A model generated the notes under the pieces. That model ran no database searches and had not been told where the DNA came from. It worked only from the letters and a program-made list of their open reading frames with translations. From Nocardia pseudobrasiliensis NBRC 108224 (lineage in GTDB: Bacteria > Actinomycetota > Actinomycetes > Mycobacteriales > Mycobacteriaceae), in NCBI RefSeq assembly GCF_001613105.1, contig NZ_BDBS01000043.1:1-64000 (forward strand): DNA of 64,000 nt, given 5' to 3'. Made by a program: the position numbers and the translations under genes. Shown here in pieces: positions 34,137 through 42,897 of the stretch (positions are counted from its first letter, which is position 1; each line of letters opens with the position of its first letter).

Positions 34137-34151
34137 GTACATTAAATGTAC
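34137..34151. promoter_or_regulatory. Perfect palindromic operator upstream of the SDR-TetR-ACAD operon
   Basis: GTACATTAAATGTAC is a 15-base perfect palindrome (7-1-7), centred 39 bases upstream of the SDR start and between it and glcB. Its form suits a TetR homodimer; the operon's own TetR is the obvious candidate. Confidence 0.75.
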
Positions 34152-34254
34152 CGGCCGATACAATCAAGGGCGAGGGCCACAACCGGCGACTTCTACCGCC
34201 GAGTAACATGACAGGCGTACTTTTTCCATCCGGCTTCTCGAAATGAGGCAGTAC

Positions 34255-36438
34255 ATGACAGAGCGGATTCAGGTCGGCGGGCTTCAGGTGGCGAAGGTGC
34301 TGCACACGTTCGTCGAGAACGAGGCGCTCCCCGGCTCCGGCGTCGATTCCGCCGCGTTCTGGTCGGGTGCCGAGCGGGTCATCAACGACCTCGCGCCGCG
34401 CAACCGCACGCTGCTGGCCGAACGCGACGAGATCCAAGGCAAACTCGATGCCTGGCATGCCGAGAACCCCGGCGCCGGCTACGACAAGGCCGCCTACAAG
34501 CGGTACCTCACCGAAATCGGCTATCTGCGCGACGAGCCGGCCGATTTCCAGATCGCGACCCAGAACGTCGACGACGAGATCGCCACCACCGCGGGCCCGC
34601 AGCTGGTCGTGCCGGTGATGAACGCGCGATTCGCCATCAACGCGGCCAATGCCCGCTGGGGCTCGCTCTACGACGCCCTGTACGGCACCGACGCCATCCC
34701 GGAGACCGGCGGCGCGGAGAAGGGCACGAGCTACAACAAGGTCCGCGGTGACAAGGTCATCGAATGGGCCCGCAACTTCCTCGACGATTCGGTGCCGCTG
34801 ATCACCGGCTCGCATGTCGGCTCCAAGAAATACGCCATCGTCGACGGCGAGCTCGAGGTCACCCTCGAGGACGAGACCACCATCGGCCTGGGCGATCCGT
34901 CGGCGCTGGTCGGCTACCGCGGCGAGCCCGAGAATCCGACCTCGGTGCTGCTGAAGCACAACGGGCTGCACATCGAGATCCAGATCGATCCCGAGTCGCC
35001 GATCGGTAAGACCGACGACGCGGGCGTGAAGGATCTGCTCATCGAGTCCGCGGTCACCACGATCATGGACTTCGAGGATTCGGTCGCGGCGGTCGACGCC
35101 GAGGACAAGGTGCTCTGCTACCACAACTGGCTGGGCCTGATGAAGGGCGATCTGTCCGAAGAGGTTTCCAAGGGCGGCAAGACCTTCACCCGCACCATGA
35201 ATCCGGACCGGGTCTACACCGCGCTCGACGGGTCGGAGCTGGTGCTGCACGGGCGTTCGCTGCTGTTCGTGCGCAATGTGGGTCATCTGATGACCTCCGA
35301 CGCGATCCTCGACAAGGACGGCAACGAGGTGCCCGAGGGCATTCTCGACGGCCTGATCACCTCGCTGATCGCCACGCATTCGCTGCGCGACGACGCGAAG
35401 CTGCGCAACTCCCGCAAGGGCTCGGTCTACATCGTGAAGCCGAAGATGCACGGCCCGGACGAGGTGGCCTTCACCAGTGAGCTGTTCGGCCGCATCGAGG
35501 ATGTGCTGGGCGTGCCCCGCAACACCCTCAAGGTCGGCATCATGGACGAGGAGCGCCGTACCACGGTCAACCTGAAGGCGTGTATCGCGGCCGCCAAGGA
35601 GCGCGTGGTCTTCATCAACACCGGCTTCCTCGACCGCACCGGCGACGAGATCCACACCTCCATGGAGGCCGGGCCGATGGTCCGCAAGGCCGAGATGAAG
35701 GCCCAGCAGTGGATCAAGGCCTACGAGGACTGGAACGTCGACACGGGCCTGGCGACCGGACTTCCGCACAAGGCGCAGATCGGTAAGGGCATGTGGGCCA
35801 TGCCGGATCTGATGAAGGACATGCTCGAGCAGAAGATCGGCCACCCGCGCGCGGGCGCCACCACCGCGTGGGTGCCCTCGCCGACCGCCGCGACCCTGCA
35901 CGCCACCCACTACCACCTGGTGGACGTGTTCAAGCGGCAGGCCGAGATCGCCAAGGACGGCCCGCGCGCGAGCGTGGACCAGTTGCTCGAGATCCCGCTC
36001 GCGGCCGAGACGAACTGGTCACCCGAGGAGATCCGCAGCGAACTGGACAACAACTCCCAGTCCATCCTCGGCTACGTCGTCCGCTGGATCGACCAGGGCG
36101 TCGGCTGCTCCAAGGTCCCCGACATCCACGATGTCGCCCTCATGGAAGACCGTGCGACCCTGCGCATTTCGAGCCAGCTCATGGCGAACTGGCTGCGCCA
36201 CGGCATCGTCACCACCGACCAGGTCGTGGAAAGCCTCGAGCGCATGGCCCCGGTCGTCGACCGCCAGAACGCGAACGACAAGGCCTACAAGCCCATGTCC
36301 CCCGATTTCGCCGCCAGCGTCGCCTTCCAGGCCGCCAAGGAACTCATCCTCGAGGGCACCACCCAGCCCAACGGCTACACCGAACCCATCCTGCATCGGC
36401 GTCGGCGCGAGGCAAAGGCATTGGCCGAGAAGAACTGA
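34255..36438 (+). CDS. glcB: Malate synthase G
   Basis: 727 residues from ATG 34255 (MTERIQVGGLQ; a second in-frame ATG lies at 34243). Condenses glyoxylate with acetyl-CoA to malate. Very similar to M. tuberculosis GlcB: TAGPQLVVPV, MDFEDSVAAVDAEDK, RSLLFVRNVGHLM (glyoxylate-binding Arg), IMDEERRTTVNLKAC and SKVPDIHDVALMEDR (catalytic Asp region). Near complete length, so a typical isoform G with C-terminal plug. Divergent from the SDR operon. A hairpin terminator follows. Confidence 0.97.
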   Translation: MTERIQVGGLQVAKVLHTFVENEALPGSGVDSAAFWSGAERVINDLAPRNRTLLAERDEIQGKLDAWHAENPGAGYDKAAYKRYLTEIGYLRDEPADFQIATQNVDDEIATTAGPQLVVPVMNARFAINAANARWGSLYDALYGTDAIPETGGAEKGTSYNKVRGDKVIEWARNFLDDSVPLITGSHVGSKKYAIVDGELEVTLEDETTIGLGDPSALVGYRGEPENPTSVLLKHNGLHIEIQIDPESPIGKTDDAGVKDLLIESAVTTIMDFEDSVAAVDAEDKVLCYHNWLGLMKGDLSEEVSKGGKTFTRTMNPDRVYTALDGSELVLHGRSLLFVRNVGHLMTSDAILDKDGNEVPEGILDGLITSLIATHSLRDDAKLRNSRKGSVYIVKPKMHGPDEVAFTSELFGRIEDVLGVPRNTLKVGIMDEERRTTVNLKACIAAAKERVVFINTGFLDRTGDEIHTSMEAGPMVRKAEMKAQQWIKAYEDWNVDTGLATGLPHKAQIGKGMWAMPDLMKDMLEQKIGHPRAGATTAWVPSPTAATLHATHYHLVDVFKRQAEIAKDGPRASVDQLLEIPLAAETNWSPEEIRSELDNNSQSILGYVVRWIDQGVGCSKVPDIHDVALMEDRATLRISSQLMANWLRHGIVTTDQVVESLERMAPVVDRQNANDKAYKPMSPDFAASVAFQAAKELILEGTTQPNGYTEPILHRRRREAKALAEKN

Positions 36439-36453
36439 CGGTCCTCTTCAGGT

Positions 36454-36486
36454 GATGTCCTCGGCCGCGATGCGGCCGGGGACATC
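36454..36486 (+). terminator. Hairpin terminator after glcB
   Basis: GATGTCCTCGGCCGC pairs with GCGGCCGGGGACATC (15 bp, one G-T wobble) across GAT and is followed by CCTTTTCCC. The rest of the 240-base gap is unremarkable except for a TATAAG -10-like sequence just before the esterase gene. Confidence 0.8.
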
Positions 36487-36682
36487 CCTTTTCCCAGCCC
36501 GCACTACTCCACGAAGAGGTCGTCGAGCGAAGCGGCAGTCACAGCCCGGTGCTGTCTCGGTCGTCAATGTCACCACCGCATCGGCCCGGTACTCCGTCGG
36601 ATCGATATCGGGAAAATGGCGATGCGTTCACCCGTTGCCTGTGACCCAGCTAACAAACTCATCGGTACGGCTATAAGCAGGT

Positions 36683-37741
36683 ATGAGTCATCTCTTCAAA
36701 CTCGCGCCCTCGCTCCGGCGGATCGGGGTCGCGATCGCTACTCTCGCGCTCGGGATCGTTTTCCTCGCGGTTATGGCTCCGGCGGCCCCGGCCGAGGCCC
36801 AAGCCTGCACGTTGGCTCCTACCAATGGACCCGTCGAACACACCATCAAAAGCCCGTTCCCCTTGGAACACGGCGGCCTGATCGACGTCGACCGCACCTA
36901 CATCCTCTACGTTCCGCCGGGCCTGACCGGTTCGGCTCCGCTGATGGTCCTCAACCACGGGGCCAATGCCACCGCCGAGAACATCGAGCAGAACACCGGC
37001 TGGGATCAGTACGCGACCGACCACCACTTCATCGTCGCCTACAGCCGGACCCTGGTTCGGACGGATCAGCTGCCGATCATCGGGCCGGTGATCGGGTCGA
37101 TCATCTATCCCGGCAACGTCTGGTTCTTCAATCAGGACTCGTTCGATGTGGCGTATCTGAAAAACGTTGTCGCCGATATCAAGAGCTCGTACTGTGTCGA
37201 CGCGAAGCGCGTCTACAACTGGGGCTTCTCCGAGGGCGCGATCATGGCCAATCGGATGGCCTGCGACGCGCCGGACGTCTTCGCCGCCGCCGTGTCGTGG
37301 GAGGGCTCCGACGCCACGGTCCCCAGCGCGAGCAGCCTCGACGCGGCGCTGAAACTCGGCCTCGGGCCGGTACTGGGCCTGACGCCGCTGACGGAGTGGA
37401 TCTATCACCTGAATGTGCCGGTCTCACCGTGCAATCCGAGCAGACCGATCGCAGTAGGCGTCTATCAGGGCGATCAGGATCTGTTCTCCCAGCAGCCGGT
37501 CGGACGCCAGAACGTCTACCAGTGGAACCTCCGCAACGGCTGCCCCACCGATCCCAGCACCACGCAGACCAACGTCGGCTACTGGTCGGCCATCTACCAG
37601 TACAGCCCCTGCGCCGCAGGCATCACCGAGGTCTGGCAGACCATGGCCGGTGAACCCCACGGCTGGCCATCCGATCCGGCCAAGGCCGCCGCGCTACGCG
37701 ACGCGCAGTGGAACTATCTGAGCTCCTACATCCTGCCCTGA
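36683..37741 (+). CDS. Secreted PHB-depolymerase-like / alpha-beta hydrolase
   Basis: 352 residues. Signal peptide from residue 1 to about 39 (ATLALGIVFLAVMAPAAPAEAQA). The alpha/beta-hydrolase core has the oxyanion-region HG in LNHGANATAEN, nucleophile GFSEG (NWGFSEGAIMANRMACDAP), and the C-terminal histidine in GEPHGWPSDP. Several paired cysteines agree with secretion. LpqC/PHB-depolymerase-like esterases cleave polyester or feruloyl-type esters. A TATAAG -10-like box at 36672 precedes it. Confidence 0.85.
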   Translation: MSHLFKLAPSLRRIGVAIATLALGIVFLAVMAPAAPAEAQACTLAPTNGPVEHTIKSPFPLEHGGLIDVDRTYILYVPPGLTGSAPLMVLNHGANATAENIEQNTGWDQYATDHHFIVAYSRTLVRTDQLPIIGPVIGSIIYPGNVWFFNQDSFDVAYLKNVVADIKSSYCVDAKRVYNWGFSEGAIMANRMACDAPDVFAAAVSWEGSDATVPSASSLDAALKLGLGPVLGLTPLTEWIYHLNVPVSPCNPSRPIAVGVYQGDQDLFSQQPVGRQNVYQWNLRNGCPTDPSTTQTNVGYWSAIYQYSPCAAGITEVWQTMAGEPHGWPSDPAKAAALRDAQWNYLSSYILP

Positions 37742-37769
37742 AATTCACTGCGCAACCGAACAAGCCGAC

Positions 37770-38081
37770 TCAGGCGGGCGGTTCCGGCCAGGTGTCGTCC
37801 ACCGGCCAGCCGCCCGCCACCAGATGCGCCCGCACCCGCGCCAGATCCGATTCCCGCGGCATTTCGTCGGTCAGCCGGGTGATGATCACCCCGGCGTCGG
37901 CCCGCTCGGCGGGGACAGCCCCCTGCTCGACGAGCGCGGACGCCACCTGCCGCACCTCCTCCCGCGACAACCGCCGCGACAGCAGCGCCAGCAGGGGCAG
38001 GTAATCCGACTCCGGCACGCCCTGCGGATAGCCCGCGCGCAGCCAATCGACGACCTTGGCGAGGAATTCGGATAGCGGCAT
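37770..38081 (-). CDS. DUF3349 protein, first
   Basis: 103 residues from ATG 38081 (the longer frame has no ribosome site). The DUF3349 signature is WLRAGYPQGVPESDYLPLLALLSRRLSREEV, with a D-E-x-P-like TDEMPRESDLARVRAHLVAGGWP C-terminus. This actinobacteria-specific small domain (Rv0543c type) is helical and of unknown function. Tandem paralogue of the next gene. Confidence 0.9.
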   Translation of the reverse strand: MPLSEFLAKVVDWLRAGYPQGVPESDYLPLLALLSRRLSREEVRQVASALVEQGAVPAERADAGVIITRLTDEMPRESDLARVRAHLVAGGWPVDDTWPEPPA

Positions 38082-38113
38082 CGATCTCCAGTTCCGTTCG
38101 CGGCGACTATGTT

Positions 38114-38422
38114 TCAGGCATCGGACGGGTGCGCGAGCGGCCACCCTCCGGCCGCCAGTCGCGACGCCACCCGGGTGACATCGTCCTGGCTGGGCTTTTC
38201 GTACGCAAGCCGGGCGATCGCCGCTTCGATGTCGACGCGCTGGACCTCGGCGGCGGTGCCGTCGCGGACGAGCTCGTCGACGATCTCGTTCACTTCCTGC
38301 TCGGTCAGCTTACGATGCAGCACCGCGAACAGTGCGACGTAGTCCTCCCTCGGGACCCCGTGCGGATATCCGGCCCGCAGCCACGCCAGCACCGTGGCGA
38401 GAATGGATTGATGGCTCGTCAT
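38114..38422 (-). CDS. DUF3349 protein, second
   Basis: 102 residues from ATG 38422. Same pattern: WLRAGYPHGVPREDYVALFAVLHRKLTEQEV and EKPSQDDVTRVASRLAAGGWP. About half identical to the first copy, so a tandem duplication. In M. tuberculosis a DUF3349 gene (Rv0543c) also follows a small membrane protein and PitA (Rv0544c, Rv0545c), which is the arrangement here with one extra DUF3349. Confidence 0.9.
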   Translation of the reverse strand: MTSHQSILATVLAWLRAGYPHGVPREDYVALFAVLHRKLTEQEVNEIVDELVRDGTAAEVQRVDIEAAIARLAYEKPSQDDVTRVASRLAAGGWPLAHPSDA

Positions 38423-38426
38423 AGTG

Positions 38427-38720
38427 CTACTTCTTCGGGGGTTTGGCGCCGAACAATTGGACATCGAAGGTATGGCTGATGAAATCCTTTGCGATATAGA
38501 GGATTCCAGCGACCACCGCGACGATCACGACCGCGAAGCAGATATAGGCCACGGCCTGCGCGACCGGATTGCGCCGCGCGACCGCGCCATCGGGCCCGAC
38601 GGTCTCCATCGACCAGAACCGGATGCCGAGCCCGAATACGATGGGCAGCCCGGCCCCCAGCACCACGGCGATGGCCACGACCTCGCCGAGCGATTTCACG
38701 ATGGCGGTGAAGGTGTGCAC
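38427..38720 (-). CDS. Small two-TM membrane protein beside PitA
   Basis: 97 residues starting GTG 38720, with an AGGAGG ribosome site 7 bases upstream. Two hydrophobic segments (about 8-30, EVVAIAVVLGAGLPIVFGLG; and about 55-78, AVAYICFAVVIVAVVAGILY) flank a short charged loop. Homologue of Rv0544c by position and topology. The 12-base gap to the pitA stop and conserved order suggest an accessory of the phosphate transporter. Confidence 0.85.
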   Translation of the reverse strand: MHTFTAIVKSLGEVVAIAVVLGAGLPIVFGLGIRFWSMETVGPDGAVARRNPVAQAVAYICFAVVIVAVVAGILYIAKDFISHTFDVQLFGAKPPKK

Positions 38721-38731
38721 GCTCGATCCTC

Positions 38732-39925
38732 CTATGCCGCCGCGCCGGTGGCGGTGTCGGCGAGATTGGACGGCGGAGTGAGCCCACCCTCCCAATCCTC
38801 GTTGACATTGTCGGTGTGCACCGGATTGCGCCGCGCCCGCAGATACATGTAGGTCGAGAGCCCGATCAGGATCGCGAGATCGAACAGCACGCCGCCCAGC
38901 CCGCCGATCAGATGCGCGATGCCCCAGCACAGCGCGCCGGTCAGCGCGGCCAGCGGCAGCGTGAGCACCCACGCGACCACCATCCGGCCCATTACGCCCC
39001 AGCGCACCTCCGCACCCGGCTTGCCCAACCCGGTGCCGAGGATCGAACCGGTCGCGGTATGCGTGGTCGACAGCGGCAGACCGAACTGAGCCGAGGTGAG
39101 GATAATTGCGGCCGAGGAGGATTCGGCGGCGAAACCCTGCGGCGGATCGATTTCCACCAACCCCTTGCCGAGGGTGCGAATAATCCGCCAGCCACCCAGA
39201 TAGGTGCCCGCGGCGATGGCCACCGCACAGCAGATCTTCACCCAGATCGGTATGTCGTCCGCATTGGTGTAGGTGCCGTGCGCGACCAAAGCCATGAAGA
39301 TCACGCCCATGGTCTTCTGCGCGTCGTTGGTGCCGTGCGCCAGCGAGACCAGCGAGGCCGAACCGATCTGACCCCACCGGAATCCGGATTTCACCTTGTT
39401 CTCCGCGGAGCCGCGGGTGAGCCGATAGATGACGAAGGTGCCCAGCGCCGCGACCAGGGCCGCGACGAAGGGCGCCAGCAGCGCCGGAACGATGATCTTG
39501 TTGATCAGACCGGTGCTCTTGTCACCGGTCCAGATCACCCCGCCGGCGCCGAGTGCGGCGATCGCCGCCCCGATCAGCCCACCGAACAGGGCATGGGTGG
39601 AACTCGACGGCAGACCCAGCAGCCAGGTGAGCAGATTCCAGAGGATGCCGCCGACCAGGCCGGCGAACACGATCTGCAGCAGGGCCATACCGTGCACGGA
39701 GGAGATGTTGAGCAGACCGCCGGAGACGGTCTTGGCGACCTCCACCGACAGGAATGCGCCGACCAGATTCAGTACCGCCGAAAGCCCCACCGCGACACGG
39801 GGTCCCAGCGCCCCTGTAGCGATCGAGGTGGCCATGGCGTTGGCGGTGTCGTGGAACCCGTTCGTGAAATCGAAGGCGAGTGCGGTAACGATCACAATCG
39901 TGAGCACAATGATTTCTGCGGTCAC
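38732..39925 (-). CDS. pitA: Low-affinity inorganic phosphate transporter PitA
   Basis: 397 residues from GTG 39925 (MTAEIIVLTIVIVTALAFD matches mycobacterial PitA; a longer frame adds 17 residues without a ribosome site). Imports phosphate with protons, probably as a metal-phosphate complex. PiT signatures GFHDTANAMATSIATGAL and SLAHGTNDAQKTMGVIF. About 10 helices. Matches Rv0545c. Followed by a small membrane protein and two DUF3349 genes. Confidence 0.93.
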   Translation of the reverse strand: MTAEIIVLTIVIVTALAFDFTNGFHDTANAMATSIATGALGPRVAVGLSAVLNLVGAFLSVEVAKTVSGGLLNISSVHGMALLQIVFAGLVGGILWNLLTWLLGLPSSSTHALFGGLIGAAIAALGAGGVIWTGDKSTGLINKIIVPALLAPFVAALVAALGTFVIYRLTRGSAENKVKSGFRWGQIGSASLVSLAHGTNDAQKTMGVIFMALVAHGTYTNADDIPIWVKICCAVAIAAGTYLGGWRIIRTLGKGLVEIDPPQGFAAESSSAAIILTSAQFGLPLSTTHTATGSILGTGLGKPGAEVRWGVMGRMVVAWVLTLPLAALTGALCWGIAHLIGGLGGVLFDLAILIGLSTYMYLRARRNPVHTDNVNEDWEGGLTPPSNLADTATGAAA

Positions 39926-40193
39926 GCGTCCAGTGTTCGCCGCCCGGGGCGCGGAGGCGAGACGGGTTGCTGTCAATTCATGGAATGTTCAGCCGGGGCG
40001 GCCCGGGCAATAGTTCCATCGGGACGGAATTGCTTGTCCGCGAGTGGAACAAATCCGGCAGGCCCCTCGTTGTATCCGAGACGGGCGGCCCGTCGCGGCC
40101 CCGCCCCCCGAAAAATCACCCGACAACGGCGTAACGCTGTGTCACCATTGGCGATGATCACTCCGGCGAGCACCAGGAAGGAGGAGGTGGCCG

Positions 40194-40286
40194 ATGCAGC
40201 CCGACCATATGAATGACCGTGGCATACAGCGACTTTCGAGTCACGAGCGGCGATCGCCGTACGGCCGCCTCCCGGCACGGGCCTGA
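40194..40286 (+). CDS. 30-residue ORF with a very strong ribosome site
   Basis: ATG 40194 is preceded by AAGGAGGAGG, close to a perfect Shine-Dalgarno match, 5 to 8 bases away. The product MQPDHMNDRGIQRLSSHERR continues with SPYGRLPARA. It is hydrophilic and basic, with no helix or metal motif. The roughly 400-base gap between pitA and the HNH gene holds no other candidate, and this ORF ends 36 bases before the HNH start, so a leader peptide is likely. Confidence 0.6.
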   Translation: MQPDHMNDRGIQRLSSHERRSPYGRLPARA

Positions 40287-40322
40287 CCCTCCCCTTCCCG
40301 ATACCTCCCGCTTTCACGAAAC

Positions 40323-40880
40323 ATGGTGACTCCCATGCTGTTCCGCCGCGCCGCCGAGGCGACCCCCGATCCCGACAACTGGATACACACCGACGTCCTG
40401 GTGCTCAATGCCTCCTACGAGGCGCTCACCGAGGTCGGCGCCGACCGCGCGGTGGTGCTGCTGGTCTCCGGCGTGGCCGAGACCGTCGCCGCCCGGGAAC
40501 CGTATTTCCCGATTCGCTCGAAGCATCTGGAAATAGCCCTGCCCGAGACGATTCGGCTGCTGCGTTACGTCTATCTCGAACACAAGGTGCTCGTGGAGGA
40601 CGAGAGCCGGGCCACCCTCGCCGGTGTGCTGCGCCGCGACCGGCACCGGTGCGGATACTGCGCCGGTTGGGCCCGCACCGTAGACCACATCCGCCCGCGC
40701 AGCCGGGGCGGACCGAACACCTGGAACAACCTCATCGCCGCGTGCGGTCCCTGCAACACCCGCAAGGCCGACCGCACGCCCGAGGAGGCCGGGATGCGAC
40801 TGCTGTGGGAGCCCAAGGCGCCCACCGAGCCGGCCCGGACCCAACGGCGGATCTGGAAGGACCTGGCCGCCGCCACCTGA
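40323..40880 (+). CDS. HNH endonuclease
   Basis: 185 residues. Zinc-ribbon HNH: Cys110 and Cys113 (CGYC), Asp121-His122 (TVDHIRPRSRGG), Asn135/Asn136 (NTWNNLI), Cys141 and Cys144 (CGPC). A roughly 100-residue N-terminal helical region (LNASYEALTEVGADRAVVLL) precedes it. Such chromosomal HNH proteins are common in actinobacteria; the target is unknown. Start 40323 or 40335. Followed by whiB with 26 bases between. Confidence 0.9.
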   Translation: MVTPMLFRRAAEATPDPDNWIHTDVLVLNASYEALTEVGADRAVVLLVSGVAETVAAREPYFPIRSKHLEIALPETIRLLRYVYLEHKVLVEDESRATLAGVLRRDRHRCGYCAGWARTVDHIRPRSRGGPNTWNNLIAACGPCNTRKADRTPEEAGMRLLWEPKAPTEPARTQRRIWKDLAAAT

Positions 40881-40906
40881 GAACCCCGAGAAGGAGGGGA
40901 CCGGAA

Positions 40907-41167
40907 ATGACCAACGCAGTACACGAGCTCACACTGGTGGATCTGCTCCCGCTCTCGGATTCGCAGAGCTGGGAGCAGGCCGCCTGCAAGGGTGATCCGA
41001 ACCACGAGGCGTGGTTCCCGTACCCGTCGCAGGACTTCACCTACGCGCGGAGCATATGCGCCGAGTGCCCGATTCGTCGTCAGTGCGGTGAGTTCGCCGC
41101 GGCCACGAGCCAGACCGGCGTCTGGGGCGGGCACGAGTACGACCGCGGCCGCCTGGTCCGGGAGTAG
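40907..41167 (+). CDS. WhiB-family Fe-S transcriptional regulator
   Basis: 86 residues. Cluster ligands Cys27, Cys51, Cys54, Cys60 (CxnCxxCx5C) and the GVWGG turn at 71-75, then a basic C-terminus (HEYDRGRLVRE). It binds a [4Fe-4S] cluster and sigma factor A to control transcription, often in redox or antibiotic response. Ribosome site AAGGAGGGG. The exact WhiB class is not clear to me. Between an HNH nuclease and a VWA protein. Confidence 0.93.
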   Translation: MTNAVHELTLVDLLPLSDSQSWEQAACKGDPNHEAWFPYPSQDFTYARSICAECPIRRQCGEFAAATSQTGVWGGHEYDRGRLVRE

Positions 41168-41187
41168 TCACCCTAAACTGGCACTTC

Positions 41188-42891
41188 GTGGGTACACATC
41201 GCAGTGCGGGCGGTTCACGGGGCGTCAGCAAGGGGCTGGTCATATCCGTGGTGGCCGTGCTGCTGGCAGTCGCGGCGGTCGTCGGCTGGTTCTGGCTCAG
41301 CCATCGCGCCGCCGACGAGAGCCGCAGCGCGGCCGCCGAGTGCGTCGAGGGCGCGGCCAGCCTGAGCGTCACCGTCGACCCGGATCTGCTGACTCCCGTG
41401 CGGGCCGCGGCGGACCGCTTCAACGCCACCGCGCCCAAGGTCCGCGATCACTGCGCGAGCGTGCGGGTGATCGCCCAACCCTCGACCGCGATGGTGGCCG
41501 GATTCACCGCCCCCGCATGGAATCCCGCCCTCGGCGCGCAGCCCGCGCTGTGGATCGCGAACTCCTCGCGGTCGGTGGAGGCGATGCGGGTGCCCGGACT
41601 GGTCGAGGGCACGCCGACGCCGGTCGCGGCGAGCCCCATCGTGCTGGCGGTGCCCGATCCGCTGCGCCAGGCGCTCGAGACCGCGAAGACCGGCTGGGCG
41701 GATCTGCCCAAGCTGCAGCAGGGTTCGCTCGGCGAGATCGGACTCCAGGGTTGGGGCGGGCTGCGGTTGGCATTGCCCGGCGGCGACGGCTTACAGCCGG
41801 GAACCCCGGTCGAGGACGACACCCTGGCCGTCGCGGCCACGGTCGGCGCAGCGCTCGCGACCGATGATCCGCTCACCGTGGAGGAGGCCAAGTCCGGCCA
41901 GGTCGTCGCCGCCATCTCCAAACTCGCCGCGGGCGCGCCGAAGGCGACCGACTCGGCCGCCGCGTTGGCCGCCCTCGCCGAACCCGGCGATCCGGCCAAG
42001 GCCCCGATTCACGCCGTCCCGGTGACCGAACAGCGGCTGAAGGCCAAGGGCGGGATCGCGGAATTCCGCCCCGCCGGAACCGCGCCGGTGGCCGACTATC
42101 CGGCCGCGCTGTTGAACGGCCCGTGGGTCGACAAGACCCAGAACCTCATCGCGGGCCTGTTCGTCGACTACCTGCGCGCACCCGAACAGCAGAAGCTGTT
42201 CGCCGACAACGGATTCGCCGCCACCCCCGCGACCGCGACCGCATCGCCCGCGAAAGCCGTTCTGGAGCAGGTTCGTTCGGTGCTGGCCAATCCGGTGCTG
42301 GGCGTGCAGGCGACCGTCCTGATCGACACCTCCGCGGCCATGGGCGTCAATGACGGCACGCTGACCCGTCTCGGCAACACCCTCGGCGCGCTGCAGTCGA
42401 CGATGAACACCATGCCACCGGACTTCGGTCTGGGCGTGTGGACCTACGCCCACGACACCGATGGCGACACTCCGTACAAGATCGTCTCCCCGACCGGTCC
42501 GCTCACCCAGCAGCACCGCACGGAAATGGCCAAGGCCCTCGCCGATGTCAGCGCCACCACCGCGAAGACCGATCGCACCTATCCGGCCCTCGAGGCGGCC
42601 TACCGCAGCGCCGCGAGCGGATTCGCCGCGGGGCGAACCAATTCCGTGGTGTTGATCACCGGCGGCCCCAACGACGATTCGAATATCACCGGCGATCAGC
42701 TCATCGCCGATATCGCCGCCGCGACCGATCCGGCCCATCCGATCCGCATCGACATCATCGTCATCGGCTCGAAGACCAGTCCGACCCTGCAGACCCTGGC
42801 GCAGAAGTCCGGCGGCACGCTGACCCGCGTCGCCAGCACCGACGATCTGGCCTTCGGTACGGCGATGAGTCAGACCCTCACCACGCCCTGA
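41188..42891 (+). CDS. Membrane-anchored VWA-domain protein (Rv1836c-like)
   Basis: 567 residues from GTG 41188. A single N-terminal membrane helix (16-37) is followed by a large extracellular solute-binding-protein-like domain (about 55-350) and a VWA domain from residue 374, with a modified MIDAS DTSAAMG starting at Asp380 (the second Ser of DxSxS is Ala). It resembles Rv1836c, which adjoins glcB in M. tuberculosis. Predicted surface protein. A TAAACT -10 box lies 8 bases before the GTG, suggesting a leaderless transcript. Confidence 0.85.
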   Translation: MGTHRSAGGSRGVSKGLVISVVAVLLAVAAVVGWFWLSHRAADESRSAAAECVEGAASLSVTVDPDLLTPVRAAADRFNATAPKVRDHCASVRVIAQPSTAMVAGFTAPAWNPALGAQPALWIANSSRSVEAMRVPGLVEGTPTPVAASPIVLAVPDPLRQALETAKTGWADLPKLQQGSLGEIGLQGWGGLRLALPGGDGLQPGTPVEDDTLAVAATVGAALATDDPLTVEEAKSGQVVAAISKLAAGAPKATDSAAALAALAEPGDPAKAPIHAVPVTEQRLKAKGGIAEFRPAGTAPVADYPAALLNGPWVDKTQNLIAGLFVDYLRAPEQQKLFADNGFAATPATATASPAKAVLEQVRSVLANPVLGVQATVLIDTSAAMGVNDGTLTRLGNTLGALQSTMNTMPPDFGLGVWTYAHDTDGDTPYKIVSPTGPLTQQHRTEMAKALADVSATTAKTDRTYPALEAAYRSAASGFAAGRTNSVVLITGGPNDDSNITGDQLIADIAAATDPAHPIRIDIIVIGSKTSPTLQTLAQKSGGTLTRVASTDDLAFGTAMSQTLTTP

Positions 42892-42897
42892 CGCCGT

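Noticed and set aside
34006..35916. A 636-codon minus-strand ORF opposite glcB
   Set aside because: Shadow of glcB: repetitive charged composition, no motif, and it runs through the palindromic operator.
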